From Porticoccus sp963974675 (GTDB lineage: Bacteria > Pseudomonadota > Gammaproteobacteria > Pseudomonadales > Porticoccaceae): 64,000 nucleotides of DNA. The stretch lies in contig CAXBDQ010000007.1 in assembly GCA_963974675.1 (NCBI GenBank), positions 37,880 through 101,879 of the forward strand. The letters run 5' to 3'. Below, one piece after another: positions 8,637 through 17,390 of the stretch (the stretch's first letter is position 1; each line of letters opens with the position of its first letter). The notes under the pieces are model-generated. The model did not search any database. It saw only the letters and a list, made by a program, of their open reading frames with translations, and was not told the origin of the DNA. A program made the position numbers and the translations under genes.

Positions 8637-10034
8637 TTGGTTAATATACTGAAGACAGATAACCCGGAAGCGACGCTTGACCTGTGGTTGAACAAAACTG
8701 TAGGTGAAAGTTGCGCAAGAGCTGACGGTGGGCTCAGTCATTCTGTGCCAGATGGGATTTTGGCAGTGGAGTATGACTATATTCAGTACTACCTTCCTGC
8801 AGAACCATCAATCCAACTGATCGCTATTTATTGTTTGTCTGGAGATCAGCTGTACTTCACTGTTACGGAATCAAGTCTATCTTTTAACCATCAATTACAG
8901 TCAATGACTGAAAGCTTGTCGGGGTTTCATGTCTTTGCTGTGGGAAATGAGCTGCCTGTATTATTGTTGGGCAATCCCCTTATGCTGGAAGCGGTGAGCA
9001 TTGCTAAGCCTTGGGGGCGGGAGATTTGGTACACCGGAATTGAAGAAAGGGGAATTTCTCGAGTAACCGATGGTTTGGAGAGTGCTCCGCTTTCATGGGT
9101 GTTGTCGACAGCCCCGAGGCGTCTCGCCGCACATTGTGAACGGCGAATCAATTTATTGAAAATACTTGATCCATTGCCAGAGGAAGTCTACGGGGATTTG
9201 TATTTCGAGCTTCATGAAGAGAAGCGCGAGGTTTACGTGGTAACACATGTGGATAAGCAGGCTTGGCCGAGTGGTGTTGGGGCTATTCGTTATGGGTTTA
9301 ATTCAGATTATAGAAAAACATTTTCATCTGATGATGATTTTAAGGCAGCCTATTTGGATAAAGTAAAACAATATCAGGTTCTGCGTCGTCAAATTGATAA
9401 GCATCTTGATAGTGATAGAAAAATAGAGGGTGTAGCACCAAATGAGCCAGTACCCTCTGAAGTGATGAAACGTTGGGTGTCTAAATTACCACATGTTGTG
9501 TTAGCGCAAGAGAAAGAGCTTCGGGAGGAAATGAATAAGTTTACTGCCTTGTTGCCACTGGAGCAGGGCGACGTGGTCAAAGTGCCATTGTTGACTCCCC
9601 ATTCGCTGCAACATGGCGTGCGCACGGTGGAATTTCAAACCCCGGTTTATGAGCGGATAATCCTCTCCTTTGCTCAGAAAGTACTTACACAAAATCACTG
9701 GGATATAGAAAGGGCTGTGGAAATTATGTCGATTGATAGTCCCCCAGTGGCCGACTTGGTAGTGCTTGAAAAAACCGAGGAATATCGGCTGGAAGAGGTT
9801 GTTCGATTTAATGACTTCCATGTGTTGAGATTAACTATCTGGCCGGGGCGTGAGTATACTCTTTTGCCTACCCAGCAATATGGTCTGTTGATGGTGGTGG
9901 ATGGTGAAGTTGGCTGCCAGAGGGGGGTGGTGACCAAAGAGCAAGCATTATTGTTGCCCGCGGAACGACGGAGTATTGGTCTCGTGAACAGCTCAGACCG
10001 TGATGTTATTTTGTTGTTGGCTAGCCCACGTTAA
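8637..10034 (+). CDS. type I mannose-6-phosphate-isomerase-like cupin protein
   Basis: A 465-residue cytoplasmic protein. A segment near residues 123-131 ('KPWGREIWYTG') and the later 'VPLLTPHSLQHGV..VEFQTPVYERII' stretch resemble the catalytic and metal-site regions of type I phosphomannose isomerases. The C-terminal ~90 residues look like a second cupin barrel ('GREYTLLPTQQYGLLMVVDGEVGC'). The first ~110 residues match nothing I recognise. The start is TTG 8637, supported by AGGAG five bases upstream. It is monocistronic, with no sugar-nucleotide genes beside it. It may be a true isomerase or a cupin relative without that activity; metal ligands could not be fully assigned. Confidence 0.55.
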   Translation: MVNILKTDNPEATLDLWLNKTVGESCARADGGLSHSVPDGILAVEYDYIQYYLPAEPSIQLIAIYCLSGDQLYFTVTESSLSFNHQLQSMTESLSGFHVFAVGNELPVLLLGNPLMLEAVSIAKPWGREIWYTGIEERGISRVTDGLESAPLSWVLSTAPRRLAAHCERRINLLKILDPLPEEVYGDLYFELHEEKREVYVVTHVDKQAWPSGVGAIRYGFNSDYRKTFSSDDDFKAAYLDKVKQYQVLRRQIDKHLDSDRKIEGVAPNEPVPSEVMKRWVSKLPHVVLAQEKELREEMNKFTALLPLEQGDVVKVPLLTPHSLQHGVRTVEFQTPVYERIILSFAQKVLTQNHWDIERAVEIMSIDSPPVADLVVLEKTEEYRLEEVVRFNDFHVLRLTIWPGREYTLLPTQQYGLLMVVDGEVGCQRGVVTKEQALLLPAERRSIGLVNSSDRDVILLLASPR

Positions 10035-10174
10035 CGGAAAAAAGAGGGCTGTTTCTTTTCTGCTCTTTTCTAGGCTTCTTAGGTTGCCGGCAGATAATCT
10101 CTGTGGCAGAATTGCGCCCCCTTGCTAAGTGAGCCTATTCATTTATAGCCTATGATCTGGATACTTGGCATTTG

Positions 10175-10259
10175 GCGGACGTGGTGAAATTGGTAGACAC
10201 GCTGGATTTAGGTTCCAGTGCCGCAAGGTGTGAGAGTTCGAGTCTCTCCGTCCGCACCA
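10175..10259 (+). tRNA. tRNA-Leu (anticodon UAG), CCA encoded
   Basis: An 85-base cloverleaf of class II type. The acceptor GCGGACG pairs with CGTCCGC, followed by discriminator A and encoded CCA. The D arm carries TGGTAGACA, and the anticodon stem CTGGA/TCCAG encloses loop TTTAGGT with anticodon TAG. The short variable arm is 'TGCCGCAAGGTGTG', and the T arm contains GTTCGAGTC. The gene stands alone. Confidence 0.95.
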
Positions 10260-10703
10260 TTTATTTATTACTCTATTGCCCATAAGTGAAAACAGTAGAT
10301 CTCGGTTCTTTGACTGTGATTTTTCTGCCTCCTTGCATCTATTAGCTGTTAGGCCGTATTTTGTTGTACGAGAAGCTTATAGGCTCAGTACTGTTGTGGC
10401 ATTAGAGCGGATAAATAGAGAGCATCGCGGCTAGATCGCTAGAACCAAATAGAAATCTTAGTGTTTCTCTGAATATGGATTCCACCGTTTAATCGGTGTA
10501 TAGTTCCGCTCCATTTTACTCGTGTCCCAACTGATTCAGGTGTCTGGCGATGTCTGTGGTGATATGTAGATATGGCCCGTCAAGGATCAAATGCTAGGTG
10601 TTGGTATGGATTCAGAATGATAGGGTCAAAAGTAGAATTTGGGTCTTTCCGCCCCGTATCAATTGATTAATAAGCAAGCAAATTATTTAGATAGAGGAAC
10701 ATC
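10260..10703. other. 444-base intergenic stretch upstream of tig, no gene seen
   Basis: No frame with a credible start, ribosome site or recognisable protein was found on either strand, and no second tRNA or stable-RNA fold stood out. The last ~25 bases hold the AGAGGAA ribosome site of tig. It presumably also carries the tig promoter, but I could not pick one box pair with confidence. Confidence 0.5.
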
Positions 10704-12035
10704 ATGCAGGTTTCCATTGAAACAACTTCCGGACTTGAACGTAAGATGACCGTTGGGGTCCCCGCAGAACGTATTGAAAATGAGATCAGTGAGCGCCTGA
10801 TAAAAGCGAGCAAAACTGTTCGAATGGATGGTTTTCGTAAGGGTAAGGTGCCTCTCAACGTCGTGAAGCAGCGTTATGGTGCGGGTATTCGCCAGGAAGT
10901 TGTTGGAGAGGTGGTTAGAAGTTGTTTTTTTGAGGCAGTGACTCAAGAAAAGCTTACGCCAGCCAGTCAGCCAGCTATTGAGCCAAAGATAGATGAACCC
11001 GGTCAGGATCTAGAGTTTATCGCTACATTTGAGGTGTTGCCAGAGTTTGATTTGGCTGACTTGTCAGCGATTGAAATTTCCAAACCTGTGGCGGAAGTAA
11101 AAGAAGAAGACGTCGATGATATGATCAATGCGTTGCGGAAGCAGCATGCGGCATGGACCGAAGTGGATCGCCCTGTAGCCTTGGGTGACGAAGCGAATAT
11201 TGATTATACCGGTGTGAAAGACGGTGAAGAATTTGAGGGCGGAAAGGCTGAAGGGTATCCTCTGGAGTTAGGTGCCGGTAAAGCTGTGCCTGGTTTTGAA
11301 GAAGGTATTGCTGGCATGTCTAAAGGGGAAGAAAAAGTGATTCCTGTTACTTTTCCTGAAAACTACCATGCCGAAGAGTTGCGTGGTGCAGCTGTTGAAT
11401 TCACCATCAAATTAAATGAGGTGAAGGAGGCAGTTCTTCCAGAGGTCGCTGATGAGTTTTTTGCAATGTTTGGGCTTGAGGCGGGTGGTGAAGAAGCCTT
11501 TCGTTCAGCAGTACGCCAGAACATGGAGCGGGATCTCAAAAATGCAATTGAGGGTAAAGTCAAGAGTCGTGTGATGGAACAGCTGTATCGTTCACACAGT
11601 GATTTGGAAGCACCTTTGGCTCAGGTTGCTAATGAGGTGACAAACTTAAAACAACAAATGGCTAATAAGCTAGCCGGTGGTGGTGAGAGTCAATTTGATC
11701 CAGCACTCTTGCCAGATGATATGTTTGTAGAGCAGGCAAAACGCCGCGCCGTTGTTGGTTTGGTTGTGAATGAAATCGTTCAATCCAATGAAATGGATGT
11801 TGATGGCCAAAAAGTACGTGCCCGTATTGAAGAAATGGCGTCTACTTATGAGCAGTCTTCAGAGGTGGTGAACTATTACTACAATAGCCCGGAGCTTCTG
11901 AAGGGTGTAGAGGCCAATGTTCTGCAGGATCAAGTGGTAGAGTTAGTGTTGTCTGCCGCTAAGGTGACTGAAGAGGCAGTAGGTTACCAGCAGGCTATTG
12001 TTCCTGATCCTGAGCAAGTTGCTGCGGAAGGGTAA
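10704..12035 (+). CDS. tig: trigger factor, ribosome-associated chaperone
   Basis: The 443-residue ribosome-bound folding chaperone with peptidyl-prolyl isomerase activity. The N-terminal ribosome-binding domain (about 1-110) includes the exit-tunnel docking loop 'GFRKGKVPLNVVKQRYG'. The FKBP-like domain (about 155-240) shows 'DEANIDYTGVKDGEEFEGG' and 'PGFEEGIAGMSKGEEKVIPVTFP'. A helical C-terminal chaperone domain ends in an acidic tail. The length is slightly above the common ~435. It heads the tig-clpP-clpX-lon order found across gammaproteobacteria. Confidence 0.96.
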   Translation: MQVSIETTSGLERKMTVGVPAERIENEISERLIKASKTVRMDGFRKGKVPLNVVKQRYGAGIRQEVVGEVVRSCFFEAVTQEKLTPASQPAIEPKIDEPGQDLEFIATFEVLPEFDLADLSAIEISKPVAEVKEEDVDDMINALRKQHAAWTEVDRPVALGDEANIDYTGVKDGEEFEGGKAEGYPLELGAGKAVPGFEEGIAGMSKGEEKVIPVTFPENYHAEELRGAAVEFTIKLNEVKEAVLPEVADEFFAMFGLEAGGEEAFRSAVRQNMERDLKNAIEGKVKSRVMEQLYRSHSDLEAPLAQVANEVTNLKQQMANKLAGGGESQFDPALLPDDMFVEQAKRRAVVGLVVNEIVQSNEMDVDGQKVRARIEEMASTYEQSSEVVNYYYNSPELLKGVEANVLQDQVVELVLSAAKVTEEAVGYQQAIVPDPEQVAAEG

Positions 12036-12059
12036 TCGTCACCATTTGAATGTTATGAG

Positions 12060-12088
12060 AAGGGTTGTTTAGTTTAGCAGCCCTTTTT
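12060..12088 (+). terminator. Rho-independent terminator after tig
   Basis: An 8-bp stem AAGGGTTG / CAGCCCTT (one G-U pair) around a 10-base loop, merging into TTTTT. It lies 25 bases after the tig stop codon. Confidence 0.65.
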
Positions 12089-12252
12089 AGTTTTTATAAT
12101 CTGTATAGATACTCGTGAGTTTGCTGCTTGTTGTTTCGGCTGGTTTCAGCTCTGTACAGTTGATTGTATCTTAGGCCTTGTGTTCTCCGGCTTGCCTTAT
12201 CTTGGCTCCCGGTTACAATGCTTCAGTATCTTGTTTTTTCGAGTGAGCCAAT

Positions 12253-12882
12253 ATGAAATTTGATTTATCTTCGTCCGATTTGGGTATTCAGAATGCGGGT
12301 GGTTTGGTCCCGATTGTTGTTGAACAATCTGCACGGGGTGAGCGTTCTTACGATATTTATTCTCGGCTTCTAAAGGAGCGAGTCATCTTTCTTGTAGGTC
12401 CTGTTGAGGACTACATGGCAAATTTGGTTGTTGCTCAATTACTTTTTCTTGAGTCTGAAAATCCTGATAAAGATATTCATTTATATATCAATTCTCCGGG
12501 TGGCTCTGTTACTGCGGGTATGTCCATTTATGACACAATGCAGTTTATCAAACCTGACGTGAGCACTATGTGTATCGGACAAGCTGCCAGCATGGGTGCT
12601 TTTTTGTTGGCTGCCGGTGCTCCCGGCAAACGTTATTGTCTGCCTAATTCACGTAACATGATTCACCAACCGAGTGGTGGTACTCAAGGGCAAGCATCTG
12701 ATATCCATATTCAGGCACAGGAAATATTAAAGATTCGTGAACGCTTGAATCAATGTTTGGCTCTGCATACGGGGCAAACCGTTGAGAAAATTGCCGAGGA
12801 TACGGAACGTGACAACTTTATGAGTGCTGAAGAGTCAAAGGCCTACGGGTTGATTGATGCCGTGCTGGACAAGCGTCCGTAG
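12253..12882 (+). CDS. clpP: ATP-dependent Clp protease proteolytic subunit
   Basis: The 209-residue serine peptidase that forms the tetradecameric degradation chamber used with ClpX or ClpA. The catalytic triad is recognisable: Ser113 in 'GQAASMGAFLL', His138 in 'NSRNMIHQPSGG', and an Asp in the 'TERDNFMSAEESKAYGLID' region. 'INSPGGSVTAGMSIYDTM' is the oxyanion strand. The start ATG 12253 is preceded by GAGTGAG. clpX follows 120 bases later. Confidence 0.97.
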   Translation: MKFDLSSSDLGIQNAGGLVPIVVEQSARGERSYDIYSRLLKERVIFLVGPVEDYMANLVVAQLLFLESENPDKDIHLYINSPGGSVTAGMSIYDTMQFIKPDVSTMCIGQAASMGAFLLAAGAPGKRYCLPNSRNMIHQPSGGTQGQASDIHIQAQEILKIRERLNQCLALHTGQTVEKIAEDTERDNFMSAEESKAYGLIDAVLDKRP

Positions 12883-13002
12883 AATCGGTAGTCTTTTAAT
12901 ATTTGATAAATGTTGTTACAAAAATAGGGTAGTGCCTTGAATCGTAAGGTCTTTTGTTAAAAGCAATCCTGTTTAAAGTGAAAATGCTGAGATGAGTGAG
13001 TT

Positions 13003-14292
13003 ATGACCGACGAGACAACTGGAGATAGCAGCGACGACGGCAAGTTGTTGTATTGTTCTTTCTGTGGAAAAAGTCAGCACGAAGTGCGCAAACTAATTGC
13101 AGGGCCCTCGGTGTTTATCTGTGATGAATGCGTGGATTTGTGTAACGATATTATTTCAGAAGAAGTTCAAGACTCTGATGGTGAAGCCGTCAGTAGTAGT
13201 TTGCCCAAGCCTATCGAAATTAACGACATTCTCGATCAGTATGTTATTGGTCAAGAGCGAGCGAAAAAAATTCTTGCTGTAGCAGTCTACAATCACTACA
13301 AACGCTTACAAAGTAGCGGAGCGAAGAATAGTAGCGACGAAATAGAGTTGGGGAAAAGTAACATTTTGCTAGTGGGTCCCACCGGTAGTGGTAAAACCCT
13401 TTTAGCAGAAACCCTGGCAAGACTGCTTGATGTGCCTTTTACCATTGCAGATGCCACAACGCTTACCGAAGCCGGCTATGTGGGTGAAGATGTAGAAAAC
13501 ATCATTCAGAAGCTTTTGCAGAAATGTGATTACGATGTTGAGAAGGCTCAACGGGGTATCGTTTATTTGGATGAAATCGATAAGATTTCTCGTAAGTCAG
13601 ATAATCCCTCTATCACTCGAGATGTTTCTGGTGAAGGTGTCCAGCAAGCGCTACTAAAATTGATCGAAGGTACGGTGGCGTCGGTTCCCCCTCAGGGCGG
13701 CAGAAAGCACCCTCAGCAAGAGTTTCTTCAAGTCGATACATCTAATATTTTGTTTGTATGTGGGGGCGCTTTTGCTGGTTTAGAGAAGGTTATCCAGGAT
13801 CGCTCCGAGAAAGGTGGTATTGGTTTTAGTGCCGAAGTGAAGAGTAAGGATACAGATAAAAATATTGGCCAGACACTGGAAGATTTGGAGCCTGAGGATT
13901 TAGTACGTTACGGTTTGATCCCTGAATTTGTCGGGCGTTTACCTGTGATAGCAACACTGGAGGAGCTGGATCAAGATGCGTTGATTAACATCCTGACTGA
14001 ACCTAAAAATTCATTGGTCAAGCAATATGGCGCGATGTTTGAGATGGAAGGTGTTGAGCTGGATATTCGTCGGGATGCCTTGGAGGCTATTGCTAATAAA
14101 GCGCTCGCACGTAAAACCGGTGCTCGTGGACTTCGTTCAATTATTGAAAATGTACTGCTTGACACCATGTACAGTATTCCTTCTTCTGACAATGTGAGCA
14201 AAGTAGTGATTGATGCTACGGTGATTCGAGGCGAGTCTGAGCCTATGCTTGTTTATGAAAATAAGGAGCAACAGAAAGCTGCCAGCGATTAG
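13003..14292 (+). CDS. clpX: Clp protease ATP-binding subunit ClpX
   Basis: The 429-residue AAA+ unfoldase that delivers substrates to ClpP. The N-terminal C4 zinc-binding domain has CSFC and CDEC pairs at about residues 20-48. The AAA+ core has Walker A 'GPTGSGKT' at about 125-132, the 'GYVGEDVEN' pore loop, Walker B 'VYLDEIDK', and an IGF-type ClpP-docking loop in 'EKGGIGFSAEVKSK'. The C-terminal small domain contains the sensor-2 stretch 'KTGARGLRSIIE'. Length is standard. Confidence 0.97.
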   Translation: MTDETTGDSSDDGKLLYCSFCGKSQHEVRKLIAGPSVFICDECVDLCNDIISEEVQDSDGEAVSSSLPKPIEINDILDQYVIGQERAKKILAVAVYNHYKRLQSSGAKNSSDEIELGKSNILLVGPTGSGKTLLAETLARLLDVPFTIADATTLTEAGYVGEDVENIIQKLLQKCDYDVEKAQRGIVYLDEIDKISRKSDNPSITRDVSGEGVQQALLKLIEGTVASVPPQGGRKHPQQEFLQVDTSNILFVCGGAFAGLEKVIQDRSEKGGIGFSAEVKSKDTDKNIGQTLEDLEPEDLVRYGLIPEFVGRLPVIATLEELDQDALINILTEPKNSLVKQYGAMFEMEGVELDIRRDALEAIANKALARKTGARGLRSIIENVLLDTMYSIPSSDNVSKVVIDATVIRGESEPMLVYENKEQQKAASD

Positions 14293-14315
14293 GTGTTGTC
14301 AGCTTTTTACTGAAT

Positions 14316-14336
14316 AGGGCCTGCGGGCCCTTTTTT
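14316..14336 (+). terminator. Rho-independent terminator after clpX
   Basis: The stem AGGGCC (14316-14321) pairs with GGCCCT (14326-14331) around a 4-base loop, followed by a run of six T. It lies about 25 bases after the clpX stop, so lon probably has its own promoter in the 120 bases that follow. Confidence 0.8.
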
Positions 14337-14456
14337 ATTGTCTGTTTTATTAGCAACTTGTGGGATATCTATATTACGGCACTTGTTTTTATCCCGTGTA
14401 TCCCCATATTTGCGGTAAGCTTAAGATAATGTAAATTCTCGATACGAGGTCTGAGA

Positions 14457-16868
14457 ATGGGAGAGAGTTCTGTGCATAACGAATTAACCATGTTGCCTTT
14501 ACGTGATGTGGTAGTTTATCCCCATATGGTGATTCCACTATTTGTGGGTCGAGAAAAGTCCATATTGGCCCTTGAAGAAGCAATGTCTCTGGATAAACAA
14601 ATCCTAGTGGTTGCTCAGAAGTCCGCTGCCGAAGATGATCCAGATGCGGACGACTTATATCGAGTGGGAACACTGTCATCTGTGTTGCAAATGCTCAAGT
14701 TGCCAGATGGCACGGTGAAAGTGCTCATTGAGGGGGCGGAGCGAGTTAAAATTAATACTATTGATGATTCTGAAGGTTATTTTGTTGCAGATTATGATGT
14801 TCTGCCTTCTGAAGAACTGCATGGGAAAGAGGCTGACGCCTTAATGCGTTCTGCTTTGAGTCAATTTGAACAGTACGTAAATCTCAGTAAAAAGGTCCCC
14901 TCTGAAGTTGTGAGTACGGTTGCTGGTATAGAAGACCCAAGCCGTTTGGCCGATACCCTGGCGACTCATATGGCGCTGACTATTGAGCAAAAACAGGAAG
15001 TGCTCGAAATATCTGTGCTCAAAGACAGGTTAGAGCATCTGTTGGTTTTGATGGAGTCGGAGATTGAGCTGTTTGAGGTTGAGCAGAGAATTCGTGGCCG
15101 CGTCAAAAAACAAATGGAAAAAAGCCAGAAAGAGTATTACCTCAACGAGCAGATGAAAGCGATTCAAAAGGAACTGGGTGAGGTAGAAGAAGGTGGCAAC
15201 GATATAGAGCAGCTTGAGACAAAGATTAACGAAGCCGGAATGCCCAAGTATGCTCTGGAAAAAACCCTCGCCGAGCTGAGCAAGCTAAAAATGATGTCTC
15301 CTATGTCCGCAGAGGCTTCCGTGTTGCGAGGATACATCGACTGGATGGTAGGGGTGCCCTGGAAGAAGCGCTCACGTGTTAGGCATGATTTGACGCGTGC
15401 TGAAGGTATTCTTAACGAGGATCACTATGGCCTTGAAGAGGTTAAAGAGCGAATTCTCGAGTTTCTTGCCGTTCAACAGCGAGTGAAGAAGCTTAAAGGG
15501 CCAGTGCTTTGTTTGGTTGGCCCCCCCGGCGTGGGTAAAACATCCTTGGGTGAGTCTATTGCTAAGGCTACGGGCAGAAAATATGTACGTATGTCCTTGG
15601 GTGGTGTGCGTGATGAGGCTGAAATACGTGGCCATCGCCGTACTTATATCGGGTCTCTTCCTGGCAAGTTGATTCAGAAGCTAGCAAAAGTGGAAGTAAA
15701 AAATCCACTATTTTTACTGGATGAAATTGACAAGATGGGCATGGATCATCGAGGTGATCCGGCTTCTGCAATGTTGGAAGTCCTCGATCCAGAGCAAAAC
15801 AATAGTTTTAATGATCATTATCTTGAGGTTGATTATGACCTCTCTGAGGTGATGTTTATTTGTACTGCCAATTCCATGAATATCCCCAGCCCATTGCTGG
15901 ACCGAATGGAAGTGATTCGTATTCCCGGTTATACCGAAGATGAAAAATTAAACATAGCACTTAAATACCTCTTGCCAAAACAACGTAAGGCCAACGGCCT
16001 TAGTTTGAGTGAGTTGGATATTGATGAGAACGCCATGTTGGATATTATTCGTTACTACACACGGGAAGCTGGTGTGCGTGGCATCGAACGCGAATTGGCC
16101 AAAGTGTGTCGTAAGGTGGTTACAAGGCATGTGCGTGAAGGCTCAAGTGAGTCCTGTCTGATCACAACCGAATTACTAGAAGACCTGCTGGGTGTCCGCA
16201 AATACGATTTTGGCCGGGCTGAGGAAGAGAGTCAGGTCGGTCAGGTTACTGGTCTTGCCTGGACTCAAGTAGGTGGTGAGTTGTTAACCATTGAAGCCTC
16301 TGCAGTTCCAGGTAAGGGGCAGGTAGTAAAAACAGGCTCTTTAGGTGACGTGATGCAAGAGTCGATACAGGCAGCGTTAACCGTGGTAAGAAGTCGGGCG
16401 CAAGTATTGGGTATTCACCGTGATTTTCACCAGAAGGTAGATTTACACATTCATGTTCCTGAAGGGGCAACACCAAAAGATGGCCCAAGTGCGGGTGTTG
16501 CTATGTGCACGGCAGTAGTTTCTGTGCTGACGGGTATTCCCGTTCTTGCAGATGTGGCCATGACGGGCGAAATCACCCTGCGAGGTCAGGTTCTAAAAAT
16601 TGGTGGACTGAAAGAAAAACTACTCGCTGCCCACCGAGGTGGTATTCGAAAGGTTATTATTCCACAGGAAAATGAGCGAGACCTTAAGGAGATACCCGAC
16701 AATATTAAAGCAGATCTTGAGATTTTCCCTGTTCGCTGGATTGATGAAGTTTTGGACTTGGCACTGCAGAAAAAACCGGAACCAATGTCAGATGATGAGT
16801 ACCAACGAGTTGATACAGACACCAAAAAAACGGGAAGTGAGTCTGAAACCCGCATTAATACTCATTAA
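14457..16868 (+). CDS. lon: ATP-dependent endopeptidase Lon
   Basis: The 803-residue LonA protease for misfolded and regulatory proteins, cytosolic. The N-terminal LON substrate domain (from 'LPLRDVVVYPHMVIPLFVGR') is followed by a coiled-coil region around 190-270. The AAA+ module has Walker A 'GPPGVGKTS' near 355 and Walker B 'FLLDEIDKMG'. The C-terminal Ser-Lys protease domain has the nucleophile Ser678 in 'DGPSAGVAM' and the Lys in 'GGLKEKLLAAHRGG'. The poorly conserved acidic tail is normal. It sits in the usual place between clpX and hupB. Confidence 0.97.
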   Translation: MGESSVHNELTMLPLRDVVVYPHMVIPLFVGREKSILALEEAMSLDKQILVVAQKSAAEDDPDADDLYRVGTLSSVLQMLKLPDGTVKVLIEGAERVKINTIDDSEGYFVADYDVLPSEELHGKEADALMRSALSQFEQYVNLSKKVPSEVVSTVAGIEDPSRLADTLATHMALTIEQKQEVLEISVLKDRLEHLLVLMESEIELFEVEQRIRGRVKKQMEKSQKEYYLNEQMKAIQKELGEVEEGGNDIEQLETKINEAGMPKYALEKTLAELSKLKMMSPMSAEASVLRGYIDWMVGVPWKKRSRVRHDLTRAEGILNEDHYGLEEVKERILEFLAVQQRVKKLKGPVLCLVGPPGVGKTSLGESIAKATGRKYVRMSLGGVRDEAEIRGHRRTYIGSLPGKLIQKLAKVEVKNPLFLLDEIDKMGMDHRGDPASAMLEVLDPEQNNSFNDHYLEVDYDLSEVMFICTANSMNIPSPLLDRMEVIRIPGYTEDEKLNIALKYLLPKQRKANGLSLSELDIDENAMLDIIRYYTREAGVRGIERELAKVCRKVVTRHVREGSSESCLITTELLEDLLGVRKYDFGRAEEESQVGQVTGLAWTQVGGELLTIEASAVPGKGQVVKTGSLGDVMQESIQAALTVVRSRAQVLGIHRDFHQKVDLHIHVPEGATPKDGPSAGVAMCTAVVSVLTGIPVLADVAMTGEITLRGQVLKIGGLKEKLLAAHRGGIRKVIIPQENERDLKEIPDNIKADLEIFPVRWIDEVLDLALQKKPEPMSDDEYQRVDTDTKKTGSESETRINTH

Positions 16869-17001
16869 ATTGCTTGACCGGGTATCTGAGGGTTGGTATA
16901 AAGTTCCGGTCATCGTATATACCACTGCCTGTAGTTAATGATCATATGGTTGTGTGTTGCTGGTGAATAGTCTTAAACAACCATAATAAAAGGGGATTAT
17001 T

Positions 17002-17274
17002 GTGAATAAATCTGAACTCGTTGATGCAATTGCTGATGCTGCTGATTTGTCAAAAGCTTCTGCTGGACGTGCTCTAGACGCGGCAATTGATGCTGTAGCT
17101 GGTGCGTTGCAGAATGGTGACCAGGTTTCTCTGGTAGGTTTTGGTACTTTTTCTGTTAAGCATCGTGCTGCACGCACTGGCCGCAACCCACAAACTGGAG
17201 CAGAAATCCAGATTAAAGCTGCCAATGTGCCGAGCTTCAAGGCAGGTAAAGCACTGAAGGACGCTGTAAACTAG
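17002..17274 (+). CDS. hupB: DNA-binding protein HU-beta
   Basis: A 90-residue nucleoid-associated HU protein. It opens M-N-K-S-E-L-V-D-A-I-A and has the DNA-binding arm 'GFGTFSVKHRAARTGRNPQTG' region with the conserved Arg-Asn-Pro hinge, then 'PSFKAGKALKDAVN'. The start is GTG 17002 with the AAAAGGGGA ribosome site. The gene follows lon, as in other gammaproteobacteria, and precedes ppiD. Confidence 0.97.
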   Translation: MNKSELVDAIADAADLSKASAGRALDAAIDAVAGALQNGDQVSLVGFGTFSVKHRAARTGRNPQTGAEIQIKAANVPSFKAGKALKDAVN

Positions 17275-17302
17275 AAAGTGCTGATGGTTTAGCTTTTTCT
17301 GT

Positions 17303-17333
17303 AAAAAGGCGCATCTGCGATGCGTCTTTTTTT
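17303..17333 (+). terminator. Rho-independent terminator after hupB
   Basis: A 13-bp stem AAAAAGGCGCATC / GATGCGTCTTTTT (one G-U pair) on a TGC loop, ending in a run of seven T. It lies 30 bases after the hupB stop. Confidence 0.88.
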
Positions 17334-17390
17334 ATAGGTTTTGTATTTCTGTATAAAGATCTAATGAGTATTTAACGCCAAGAGAACCCT

